13,598 bases of DNA from Clostridia bacterium (GTDB lineage Bacteria; Bacillota; Clostridia; Oscillospirales; CAG-382), in NCBI GenBank assembly GCA_900757905.1, contig CAAEPN010000128.1, positions 1 through 13,598 of the forward strand. The letters run 5' to 3'. Each line of letters opens with the position of its first letter. Position 1 is the first letter of the stretch. The notes beneath the pieces were generated by a model. The model did not search any database and was not told the DNA's origin. It worked only from the letters and a program-made list of their open reading frames with translations. Below are positions 6,316 to 13,542 of the stretch, one piece after another. Made by a program: the position numbers and the translations under genes.

Positions 6316-7170
6316 ATGAAAAACAGAAAATATGGAATTTACCTTGCGGCGGCGCTCGTCCTTATTGCGCTGTTTGCCGGGATGTTTGCTTGGGAACGTT
6401 TGAGCGTCGGAACGGGAAACGAAGGGGCGGCGAAAGAGCCGAATCCCACCGTATCGGTCGAAAGTCCCGACACCGTTCAGGCCTTGAAGCCGGAAACGCT
6501 GCCGGTTTCAGAGGAACGGTCAAAATCGAAGTCAAAAGAGCCGTCTGCCGCAGAGTTTTCCGAGCAGCTTAAAAACGTGGAGGCCGAAGAATCCGGTTCA
6601 GCACATGGAAGTACATCAGAGCCGTCGGCGGCGCACGATAATTCCGGCGTATCCGGCGCGGAATCCGCGGCGAACCAAAATACGGATGTGCCGGAAGAAC
6701 CTTCTTCCGCCGCGGGCGTAGTGCCGGATGTGCCGGAAGAGGAACTGCATGCAGTCTTAAGCGTGAGCTGCGCAAGCCTTGTCGGAAACGCTTCGCTCGA
6801 TCCCGAAAAAGCCGAACTTGTTCCGCCCGACGGCGTACTGTTTGCGGCGGCCGAGGTTGTGTTCTATCCCGGCGAAACGGTGTTTAACCTGCTCGCGCGT
6901 GAAATGCGAAAAAACGGCATTCACATGGAATTTGCGTCTTTCACGGCATATAAGACCGCCTATGTTGAAGGAATCGGCAACTTGTACGAATTTGATGCCG
7001 GCGAGCTTTCCGGCTGGATGTACCGCGTCAACGGCGTTTTCCCGAATAAGGGCTGTTCGGCGTATGCTCTGTCGGACGGGGACGTGGTCGAATGGCTGTA
7101 TACCTGCGACCTCGGCAAGGATATCGGTGCGTCGGAAACTGCTATGGAGGAGCAAAAGGGCGATGAGTGA
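6316..7170 (+). CDS. Membrane-anchored DUF4430 (transcobalamin C-terminal-like) protein
   Basis: The 284-aa protein has an uncleaved-looking N-terminal helix at about 8-26, then a low-complexity linker rich in Glu, Ser, Ala and Pro (about 30-145) with repeated EPSAA and DVPEE units. A C-terminal domain at about 146-270 matches DUF4430. Its hallmark is GELSGWMYRVNG (229-240) followed by FPN-GCSAY and DGDVVEWLYTCDLG (254-267). DUF4430 is related to the small beta domain that covers the ligand in transcobalamin-type B12 carriers. The linker would let the domain reach out from the membrane to the wall-bound barrel protein encoded just upstream. GGAG sits 7 nt before the ATG, 15 bp after the previous stop, and the end overlaps ecfT by 8 bp. 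It is probably the second half of a two-part receptor. Direct ligand contact is inferred. Confidence 0.85.
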   Translation: MKNRKYGIYLAAALVLIALFAGMFAWERLSVGTGNEGAAKEPNPTVSVESPDTVQALKPETLPVSEERSKSKSKEPSAAEFSEQLKNVEAEESGSAHGSTSEPSAAHDNSGVSGAESAANQNTDVPEEPSSAAGVVPDVPEEELHAVLSVSCASLVGNASLDPEKAELVPPDGVLFAAAEVVFYPGETVFNLLAREMRKNGIHMEFASFTAYKTAYVEGIGNLYEFDAGELSGWMYRVNGVFPNKGCSAYALSDGDVVEWLYTCDLGKDIGASETAMEEQKGDE

Positions 7171-8038
7171 GTTTGCAAGACTGCACCCGACGGTGTGCTT
7201 TGTCTATTTTGCAGCTTTTGCGGTTCTTGCTGTGACCTTTAACCATCCGGTCTGCGTTTTGCTTTCGTTTTTGGGCAGTGCTGCATATTTGGTCTTGATC
7301 GATCGAGCGCACGGCGTTCGGTTTTTGACCCATGCTGTGCTGCCGCTCTATGTGCTTGCCTCCCTTGCCAATCCATTGTTCAGCCATGCCGGTATTACCG
7401 TTCTTGCCTATTTTCCGAGCGGTAATCCCTTAACGTTGGAATCGGTATATTACGGTCTTGATGCAGCCGGGATCCTTGTGGCCATGCTCTGTATCGGCAG
7501 CTGTATCAGCAAAACCATGACCGAAGAAAAGTGGATCTGCGTTTGCGGACGCGTGCTTCCGTCGCTTTCCTTAGTGCTTTCCATGTCGTTTCGCTTTGTA
7601 CCGCGATTTTCCAAGCAGGCAAAAGAGCTGTATGAAACGCAGAGCCGGTTAAGCCTTATGCGTGCCGGTTTGCTTTCGAAGATTGGCCTGTCTCTTCGCG
7701 TTCTCGGAATTTTAGTGACCAAAACCTTTGAAAACGCCATTGACACAGCTTTCAGCATGAAAGCACGCGGCTATGGCTTGCCTTGCCGAACATCGTTTTC
7801 GGTATACCGTTTTGGCGTGCGCGATTATTTTGTGCTTGCTTTTACGCTTATTCCGGCGGCCGTGGTCGTTGCAGAACGAAAAATGCTTGCCTTCCGGTTT
7901 TATCCGAGCGTGAAGGGAACGCCGCTGACATTTTGGCATGTCGTCATTTTTATCCTCTATGGAGCTTTTTGCTTTTTGCCTTTCATTTATGAAGAAACGG
8001 AGAGATTGCGGTGGAAATACTACGCGCCGAAGATCTGA
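7163..8038 (+). CDS. ecfT: ECF transporter transmembrane component EcfT
   Basis: The 291-aa membrane protein has hydrophobic helices near the N-terminus (about 10-46), in the middle (54-72, 100-118) and at the C-terminus (about 221-240 and 258-275). Between them lies the long amphipathic coupling region. The SMKARGYG stretch (ARG at 201-203) is the ARG motif that docks on the ATPases, and ANPLFSHAG (69-77) and FRFVPRF (143-149) are typical of this CbiQ/EcfT family. The frame is open upstream to 6779, but the ATG at 7163 with GGAGGAG before it matches the family start. The gene overlaps the DUF4430 gene by 8 bp and the ATPase gene by 28 bp, which suggests translational coupling and fixed stoichiometry. 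EcfT connects ATP hydrolysis to movement of the S component in the membrane. Confidence 0.92.
   Translation: MSEFARLHPTVCFVYFAAFAVLAVTFNHPVCVLLSFLGSAAYLVLIDRAHGVRFLTHAVLPLYVLASLANPLFSHAGITVLAYFPSGNPLTLESVYYGLDAAGILVAMLCIGSCISKTMTEEKWICVCGRVLPSLSLVLSMSFRFVPRFSKQAKELYETQSRLSLMRAGLLSKIGLSLRVLGILVTKTFENAIDTAFSMKARGYGLPCRTSFSVYRFGVRDYFVLAFTLIPAAVVVAERKMLAFRFYPSVKGTPLTFWHVVIFILYGAFCFLPFIYEETERLRWKYYAPKI
7999..8004 (+). promoter_or_regulatory. Ribosome binding site supporting GTG start at 8011
   Basis: GGAGAG inside the ecfT coding region lies 6 nt before the GTG at 8011. The first residues after it, MEILRAEDLTFTYP, are the normal beginning of an ECF ATPase. Confidence 0.75.
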
Positions 8039-10473
8039 CCTTTACTTATCCGAACCAGTCCCGCGCCGCGCTTGAAGAGATCTCCTTTTCGGTCGATCGC
8101 GGCGAATTCGTCACGCTTTGCGGCAAAAGCGGAAGCGGAAAATCCACGCTCTTGCGGCAGTTCAAGCCGTCTGTCGCGCCGCACGGCACGTGTTCGGGAA
8201 GTATTTATTTTGAAAATGCAGAGCTGTCGTCTCTTTCGGCGCGTGACGAAGCGTCGAAGCTCGGTTTTATCGGTCAAAGTCCGACAGACCAGATCGTGAC
8301 CGACCGCGTGTGGCATGAGCTTGCCTTTGGTCTTGAAAGCCTTGGCGAGCCGACCGAAAAAATTCGTGCAAAGGTGGCGGAAACGGCGTCATATTTTGGC
8401 ATTTCCGATTGGTTTCACCGTCCGACCGATACGCTTTCCGGCGGCGAAGAGCAGCTTTTGTGCCTTGCCGCGGTCATGGTCATGCAGCCGGAGCTGCTTC
8501 TTCTTGACGAACCGACCGCAAAGCTCGATCCGATTGCTGCACATTCGTTTTTGCAGAGCCTTTCGCGGGTTTGCCGCGAGCTTGGCACGACGGTTATTTT
8601 GAGCGAACACCGCTTGGAGGAAGCGTTTCCGCTGTCCGACCGCGTTATTGTCATGGAAAACGGAAGAATCTTTTCCGATGATCCGCCGCGTTTGGTTGCA
8701 CATCGGCTGTATCAAGCCAAAAATGCAATGTTTCGTGCGCTGCCGACTCCGGCACGCGTCTATGCAGCAAGCGAAAGTGCGGTCGATTCGTCCTCTCCGC
8801 TTACTGTGCGCGAGGGCCGCGCGTGGTTGGAGGACAAGCCGCTTGACCCGAGCGCCATCCCGGAAAGACCCGAGCCGTCTTACGGAAAAAGCATTCTTCA
8901 GGCGAAAAATCTGTTTTTTCGCTATGAAAAATCGGCGCCGGACGTGCTTTCGGACTTTTCTCTTACGCTATATGAAGGTGAGATATACGCTTTGGTTGGT
9001 GCAAACGGAGCCGGAAAATCCACGGCGCTTGCCGTGCTTTGCGGCATGAAAAAGCCCTTTCACGGTTCGGTGATGACAGACGGCAAAAAAACCGCGCTGC
9101 TGCCCCAAGAACCGCTTGACCTGTTTTTCGGTAAAAACGTCAAAGAGGATCTTCTTTCCGTAGCGGACATCCGTTCCGAAGAGGGACGTGCGAAATACGA
9201 AGAAACCGTCCGTCTGTTCGGCCTTGAAACGCTGCTTGACCGGCATCCATACGATCTTTCGGGCGGCGAACGGCAGAAAGCGGCGTTTGCCAAGCTGCTT
9301 CTTTCGGGCGCGGAGATTCTGTTACTGGACGAGCCGACCAAAGGACTTGACGCGCCCTTTAAAAGGACGCTTGCGGCGCTTATGCGCACCTTGAAAGAAT
9401 GCGGTATCAGTATTCTTATGGTGTCGCACGATATCGAATTCTGTGCCGAAAGCGCCGACCGGTGCGGTCTGTTTTTCGACGGCAGTATTGTCAGCGAAAA
9501 CACCGCGCATCGCTTTTTTGCGGATAATCTGTATTATACCACCGCCGCGCACCGTATGGCGGCATCGCTTTTACCGGAGGCCGTGACGGATAACGACATT
9601 TTAGCGGCACTCGGCAAAAGAACAGGACAGTCGACCTCAAAAGAGCCGCAAACCGATACGTCGCGGCATTCTGAAAATGAGGTACAAAAGCCATCGGTTG
9701 TGCAGCCGGCGACCTCCGAGCCGAAATCCGCCGAATCGCTGCCGACCGCCGCAACGCAAACGGTGCAAAAGAACGCGACCTCGCTTATTCCGGCATTTCT
9801 GTGGTTAGTGTTTGCGATACCGCTTACGGTCTTATGCGGTATCTATCTGTTTGACGACCGGAAATATCTTTTTATTAGTCTTCTTATTATGGCGGAAACC
9901 GCGCTTCCGTTTGCCATGCGCTTCGAAAAGCGAAAACCGACAGTGACCGAGCTTGTTATTCTTGCGGCGTTATGCGCCATCGGCATTGCCGGACGGGTGG
10001 CGTTCTTCAAAATTCCGCAGTTTAAGCCGGTGGCGGCGCTTGTCATTGTGAGCGGCGTATGCTTTGGCGGCGAATACGGCTTCTTGGTGGGTGCGCTCAC
10101 GGCGTTCTTGTCCAACTTCTTTTTCGGGCAAGGACCATGGACGCCATGGCAGATGTTTGCGTTCGGCGTTATCGGATTGTTGGCAGGTGCGCTGTTTTAT
10201 CCGCCCAAAAAGCGAGGGCTTGTATACAAAGTGTGCTTGTGTTTATTCGGCTTTTTTACCGTTTTGATTGGCTATGGGGTTTTACTCGACACGGCGACCG
10301 TGCTTATGGCGACGCCCTATCCGACGCTTTCCGCGTTTTTGACCGCCTTTGCTGCCGGTTTCCCGTTCAATCTGATCCATGCCCTTGCGACCGTGATCTT
10401 CCTCTTTCTTTTTGCCGAGCCGATGACAGAAAAGTTAGAGCGTGTCAAGACAAAATACGGAATCGACAATTGA
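8011..10473 (+). CDS. Fused ECF ATPases plus S component (EcfA-EcfA'-EcfS)
   Basis: The 820-aa polypeptide carries three modules. ABC domain 1 (about 1-235) has Walker A GKSGSGKST (38-46), Q-loop Gln89, LSGGE (142-146), Walker B LLLLDEPT with Asp166/Glu167, and His200. ABC domain 2 (about 294-510) has GANGAGKST (330-338), Gln366, LSGGE (416-420), LLLDEPT with Asp440/Glu441, and His473. Both ATP sites therefore look intact. A polar linker (about 535-590) leads to an integral-membrane S component (about 590-806) of roughly six helices. This contains FKIPQFKPVAALVIVSG and the FFFGQGPWTPWQMF stretch (703-716), typical of one ECF substrate-binding family in Clostridia. With EcfT this makes a complete dedicated importer from two genes. 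Cobalamin or another corrinoid is the best guess because of the transcobalamin-like neighbours; other vitamins remain possible. GTG start with GGAGAG 6 nt upstream. Confidence 0.9.
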   Translation: MEILRAEDLTFTYPNQSRAALEEISFSVDRGEFVTLCGKSGSGKSTLLRQFKPSVAPHGTCSGSIYFENAELSSLSARDEASKLGFIGQSPTDQIVTDRVWHELAFGLESLGEPTEKIRAKVAETASYFGISDWFHRPTDTLSGGEEQLLCLAAVMVMQPELLLLDEPTAKLDPIAAHSFLQSLSRVCRELGTTVILSEHRLEEAFPLSDRVIVMENGRIFSDDPPRLVAHRLYQAKNAMFRALPTPARVYAASESAVDSSSPLTVREGRAWLEDKPLDPSAIPERPEPSYGKSILQAKNLFFRYEKSAPDVLSDFSLTLYEGEIYALVGANGAGKSTALAVLCGMKKPFHGSVMTDGKKTALLPQEPLDLFFGKNVKEDLLSVADIRSEEGRAKYEETVRLFGLETLLDRHPYDLSGGERQKAAFAKLLLSGAEILLLDEPTKGLDAPFKRTLAALMRTLKECGISILMVSHDIEFCAESADRCGLFFDGSIVSENTAHRFFADNLYYTTAAHRMAASLLPEAVTDNDILAALGKRTGQSTSKEPQTDTSRHSENEVQKPSVVQPATSEPKSAESLPTAATQTVQKNATSLIPAFLWLVFAIPLTVLCGIYLFDDRKYLFISLLIMAETALPFAMRFEKRKPTVTELVILAALCAIGIAGRVAFFKIPQFKPVAALVIVSGVCFGGEYGFLVGALTAFLSNFFFGQGPWTPWQMFAFGVIGLLAGALFYPPKKRGLVYKVCLCLFGFFTVLIGYGVLLDTATVLMATPYPTLSAFLTAFAAGFPFNLIHALATVIFLFLFAEPMTEKLERVKTKYGIDN

Positions 10474-10508
10474 GAATAGAAAAGGAAACAGACTGCCGCA
10501 CATAACGT

Positions 10509-10548
10509 CTTAAAGGTTTCTTAAGAGTTTGCTTTCTTGTTTCTTAAA
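10509..10548. promoter_or_regulatory. Direct CTTAA repeats, response-regulator site candidate
   Basis: CTTAA occurs at 10509, 10520 and 10543, with a degenerate copy CTTTC at 10532; the first pair and the last pair are 11 bp apart. The first pair reads CTTAAA-GGTTT-CTTAAG. This is the one-turn tandem layout bound by OmpR/PhoB-family regulators, resembling for example the TTTAAG-N5-TTTAAG CiaR site. The repeats run up to and over the -35 (10537-10542), so autoregulation by the response regulator encoded next is likely. Confidence 0.6.
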
Positions 10549-10565
10549 AGGTTTTCGAGTATACT
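10537..10565 (+). promoter_or_regulatory. Promoter of two-component system genes
   Basis: TTGTTT at 10537-10542 and TATACT at 10560-10565 have a 17-bp spacer. Transcription starts near 10572, about 36 nt before the ATG at 10608. A short GCGGC/GCCGC hairpin (10579-10591) lies in the leader just before the AAAGGA ribosome binding site at 10595-10600. No terminator was seen between the ECF stop and this promoter, so read-through is possible. Confidence 0.75.
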
Positions 10566-10607
10566 ATAGGTACAAGCAGCGGCAGAGCCGCCGGAAAGGA
10601 TAAAGGA

Positions 10608-11312
10608 ATGTACAACATTTTAGTGTGTGACGACGAAAAAGACATTGTTTCGGCGCTTGAGATCTATCTTACGTCAGAGGGTTACCGCGTTTTCAAGGCG
10701 TATAACGGGAAAGAAGCGCTTGGCGTGATCCAGAAAGAGGACATTCATCTTGTGCTTCTTGACGTGATGATGCCGGAAATGGACGGAATCACGGCCATGG
10801 TGGAAATACGGAAGATCACCAATATCCCGGTGATTCTTCTCACAGCCAAAAGCGAGGACAACGACAAGGTCTTAGGACTAAACATCGGTGCGGACGATTA
10901 TATCACAAAGCCCTTTAACCCGATCGAGGTCATGGCGCGCGTCAAATCGCAATTACGCCGCTATATGAGCCTTGGCGGCGGCGCAGTCAAGCCGTCGGTA
11001 CTTGCGGTCGGCGGCATAGAGCTTGATGACAATGCAAAAATCGTGACGGTGGATGGGGATGTTGTCAATCTCACGCCAACCGAGTACGATATTTTAAAGC
11101 TGTTTATGGAAAACACCGACACGGTATTTTCGCCGAAGGATATTTACCGCCGCGTGTGGAACGATTCGCCGATCGGCGCGGAGGGAACGGTGGCTGTACA
11201 TATCCGTCATCTGCGTGAAAAGATTGAAATTACGCCGGCTGAGCCGCGCTATATCAAGGTCGTCTGGGGCAAGGGTTACAAAATGTCCGGCGGCACGGAA
11301 AACGCGCAGTAA
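10608..11312 (+). CDS. OmpR/PhoB-family response regulator
   Basis: The 234-aa protein has a complete receiver domain (about 1-118) with acidic pocket Asp8/Asp9, phospho-acceptor Asp52 in LLDVMMPEMDG, switch Thr79 and Lys101 in ITKPF. It is followed by a winged-helix DNA-binding domain (about 133-228) with NLTPTEYDILKLF and the closing VVWGKGYKM. Length and layout are normal for the VanR/PhoB-like subgroup. It is phosphorylated by the kinase encoded 36 nt downstream, and probably binds the CTTAA direct repeats of its own promoter. AAAGGA sits 7 nt before the ATG. Other targets are unknown; the ECF operon immediately upstream has no comparable repeat that I can see. Confidence 0.95.
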   Translation: MYNILVCDDEKDIVSALEIYLTSEGYRVFKAYNGKEALGVIQKEDIHLVLLDVMMPEMDGITAMVEIRKITNIPVILLTAKSEDNDKVLGLNIGADDYITKPFNPIEVMARVKSQLRRYMSLGGGAVKPSVLAVGGIELDDNAKIVTVDGDVVNLTPTEYDILKLFMENTDTVFSPKDIYRRVWNDSPIGAEGTVAVHIRHLREKIEITPAEPRYIKVVWGKGYKMSGGTENAQ

Positions 11313-11335
11313 GAAACGACTGTTTTTACAGTGAA

Positions 11336-11340
11336 GGGAG
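11336..11340 (+). promoter_or_regulatory. Ribosome binding site deciding the 11349 start
   Basis: GGGAG lies 8 nt before the ATG at 11349. It falls inside the extension that would be translated from the GTG at 11331, which has no good site of its own. Confidence 0.7.
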
Positions 11341-11348
11341 TGATTCGC

Positions 11349-13472
11349 ATGAAAAGAAAGGCTTACACGATGCCGGGCAAGGTGGCAGCCATGTTTATGC
11401 TTGTTTTGATTACGGTTTTTGTGCTTTTGGAAATTGTGGCGCTTGTAGTCTTATCCGAAAACGACGCTTTCTTTGATAATGGCGTCAGCTTGCGCCGCCT
11501 TGTGTACGAAAACGCCGTCCAAGACGCATATGATGACGTCATGGATCTCTATATATCGCCCAAACTATATGGCTATAATACCTCCTCCGATTATATTTCC
11601 GAGCTGTATTCGCCGGAAAACAGCAACCTCTTTTTCGAGGTCACCGACGAGGGCGGCAACCTGTTATACCGGAATTACAGCGAATCGGATTATCGCTATA
11701 AGAATATCATCGGCGAGAGGACGTTTTCCATATCGGAAAGCGTCTATAACGGCGGCCTTTATTGGAACAGCGCGGAGTATTCCATGGACAGCGCCGTTTT
11801 GTCGGACCCGGGTGACTATCCGATCAGCGTGGACAAAGGCTTTTCCTTATCCATTATCCCGTCCGGAAACGCAGGATCCGCTTTAATGACCGAAGGAACG
11901 GATACGGCGGAGGATGCCGGAACACCGCCCGAACGTCAGGTAACGATTATTTTTACGGCTGCGATACGCGAGAAGCTAACGGCAAAGGATCAGGTTTACT
12001 ATATGCTGACCTTAGCGGACTTTTTCATTGCTCATCGGGCAGGCATCGCCGTCACATGCGGTATCGGTATCATTGCGGCAATCCTTTTGTTCATCTATCT
12101 GCTTTGCAGTGCCGGACATCATCGAAACGCCGACGGAATGGATGAGGTCGCACCGGAAGCGCTGGATACCGTTCCGCTCGACCTTTATGCCGTGTTTGTG
12201 TTCTGGGTCAGCTTTGCATTTGCGTTTGTAGCGGTGGAAGCGCTGTTTTTTGACCTGTTAAGTTTCAGTCTGCTGTTGCGCACGGTGGCGGCGCTTGTAT
12301 GCATTGTCTGCATAGAGCTTTTGGTGCTGTCGCTCATCTTGACCTTTGCGACGCGCGTCAAATGCGGCAAATGGTGGCGTACCACGTTAATTTACAAAAT
12401 ACTTATGCTCCTTTTCCGCATTTGCCGATGGTTTTTCCGCAAACTGAACCGGATTTTTTCCGAAATCCCGGCCTTGTGGCGATACGCGGTGCTTTTTGCC
12501 GCCGTGTCATTAGTCGAGCTTATCGTGCTTGTATGTACCGAACGAGGCACGGTGCTGTTATGGTGGTTTGCTGAACGCATCGTGGTGGCTTTTGTCGGCT
12601 TCTTTATCTTAAGCGATTGGAAAAAACTGTTAAAGGGCGCAAAAGAGATCGCGGACGGCAACACCGGTTACCGTATCGACGTGAAAAACATGTACGGCGG
12701 CTTCAAAAAGCATGCGCTTTGCTTAAACGGCATTAACGACGGCGTGCAGAAAGCCGTCAATGACCGCATGAAGAGCGAGCGGCTGAAAACCGAGCTTATT
12801 ACCAATGTTTCGCACGACTTAAAAACGCCGCTTACCTCGATCGTCAACTATGTTGACCTCATGAAAAAAGAGGATATCAAACCGGAAAAGGCAAAAGAAT
12901 ACTTAGCTGTGCTTGACAGGAAGTCCAAACGCTTGCAAAAGCTGACGATCGATTTGGTGGAAGCCTCCAAGGCCTCGACCGGAAACATGCCGGTCAACGC
13001 CGAAAAGACGGATATTCATGTGTTCCTGTCGCAGCTTTCGGGCGAATATGAGGAAAAGTTGGCGGCCAATAAGCTGGAGCTTGTGGTGACTTCGCAGGAG
13101 GAAAACGTGTATATCTACGCAGACGGACGGCTCATGTGGCGCGTGTTCGATAACCTTATGAACAATATCTGCAAATATGCGCAAGAGAACACACGCGTCT
13201 ATATTGCGGCAGACGTTTCCGATGAAAAGGTCGTGCTCAGCTTCAAGAACATTTCCCGTTTTCCGCTGAATATTTCCAGTGAAGAGCTGATGGAGCGGTT
13301 TGTGCGCGGCGACACGTCGCGCAACACCGAGGGCAGCGGATTGGGATTATCCATCGCACGAAGTCTTGTCGATCTGCAAAAAGGCAAATTTGAGCTTGTC
13401 GTAGACGGCGACCTGTTCAAGGCGATTGTCACGTTTGACCGGTTCTATGACGATACCGAACCGAAAGAATAA
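11349..13472 (+). CDS. Large multi-TM sensor histidine kinase
   Basis: The 707-aa membrane sensor begins with a helix at about 12-36, followed by an extracytoplasmic domain of nearly 200 residues (37-228) rich in Tyr, Ser and acidic residues. Further helices lie at about 231-254, 279-301, 308-333, 378-396 and 403-421, then a HAMP-like linker (about 421-475). The kinase core has the H-box NVSHDLKTPLTS with His489, the N-box NLMNNICKYA with Asn602/Asn606, and RFVRGDTSR leading to GSGLGLSIA. All catalytic boxes look intact. It partners the adjacent response regulator in one transcript. The additional helices between the outer domain and HAMP make it longer than a standard two-TM kinase. The stimulus is unknown; the envelope-facing domain and VanS-like core suggest a cell-surface signal. 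Start chosen by GGGAG 8 nt upstream. Confidence 0.92.
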   Translation: MKRKAYTMPGKVAAMFMLVLITVFVLLEIVALVVLSENDAFFDNGVSLRRLVYENAVQDAYDDVMDLYISPKLYGYNTSSDYISELYSPENSNLFFEVTDEGGNLLYRNYSESDYRYKNIIGERTFSISESVYNGGLYWNSAEYSMDSAVLSDPGDYPISVDKGFSLSIIPSGNAGSALMTEGTDTAEDAGTPPERQVTIIFTAAIREKLTAKDQVYYMLTLADFFIAHRAGIAVTCGIGIIAAILLFIYLLCSAGHHRNADGMDEVAPEALDTVPLDLYAVFVFWVSFAFAFVAVEALFFDLLSFSLLLRTVAALVCIVCIELLVLSLILTFATRVKCGKWWRTTLIYKILMLLFRICRWFFRKLNRIFSEIPALWRYAVLFAAVSLVELIVLVCTERGTVLLWWFAERIVVAFVGFFILSDWKKLLKGAKEIADGNTGYRIDVKNMYGGFKKHALCLNGINDGVQKAVNDRMKSERLKTELITNVSHDLKTPLTSIVNYVDLMKKEDIKPEKAKEYLAVLDRKSKRLQKLTIDLVEASKASTGNMPVNAEKTDIHVFLSQLSGEYEEKLAANKLELVVTSQEENVYIYADGRLMWRVFDNLMNNICKYAQENTRVYIAADVSDEKVVLSFKNISRFPLNISSEELMERFVRGDTSRNTEGSGLGLSIARSLVDLQKGKFELVVDGDLFKAIVTFDRFYDDTEPKE

Positions 13473-13481
13473 AGAATAGCG

Positions 13482-13526
13482 AAAAAAAACAAACACCTCT
13501 TTCGTGAACAGACGAAAGAGGTGTTT
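13482..13526. terminator. Strong hairpin terminator after kinase gene
   Basis: The 15-bp perfect stem 13491-13505/13512-13526 has a 6-nt loop. Eight A residues precede it at 13482-13489, making it a good terminator for minus-strand transcription as well. On the plus strand only TTT at the end of the stem, then AAATT, follows, so the T-run is weak. It starts 18 nt after the kinase stop codon. Confidence 0.85.
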
Positions 13527-13542
13527 AAATTCTAATCGCATT

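Noticed and set aside
6779..7162. Long N-terminal extension of EcfT
   Set aside because: The frame is merely open through the DUF4430 gene. The peptide is Arg/Cys-rich shadow sequence, and the family start is at 7163.
11331..11348. GTG start for the histidine kinase
   Set aside because: It would place the GGGAG ribosome binding site inside the coding region; the ATG at 11349 fits better.
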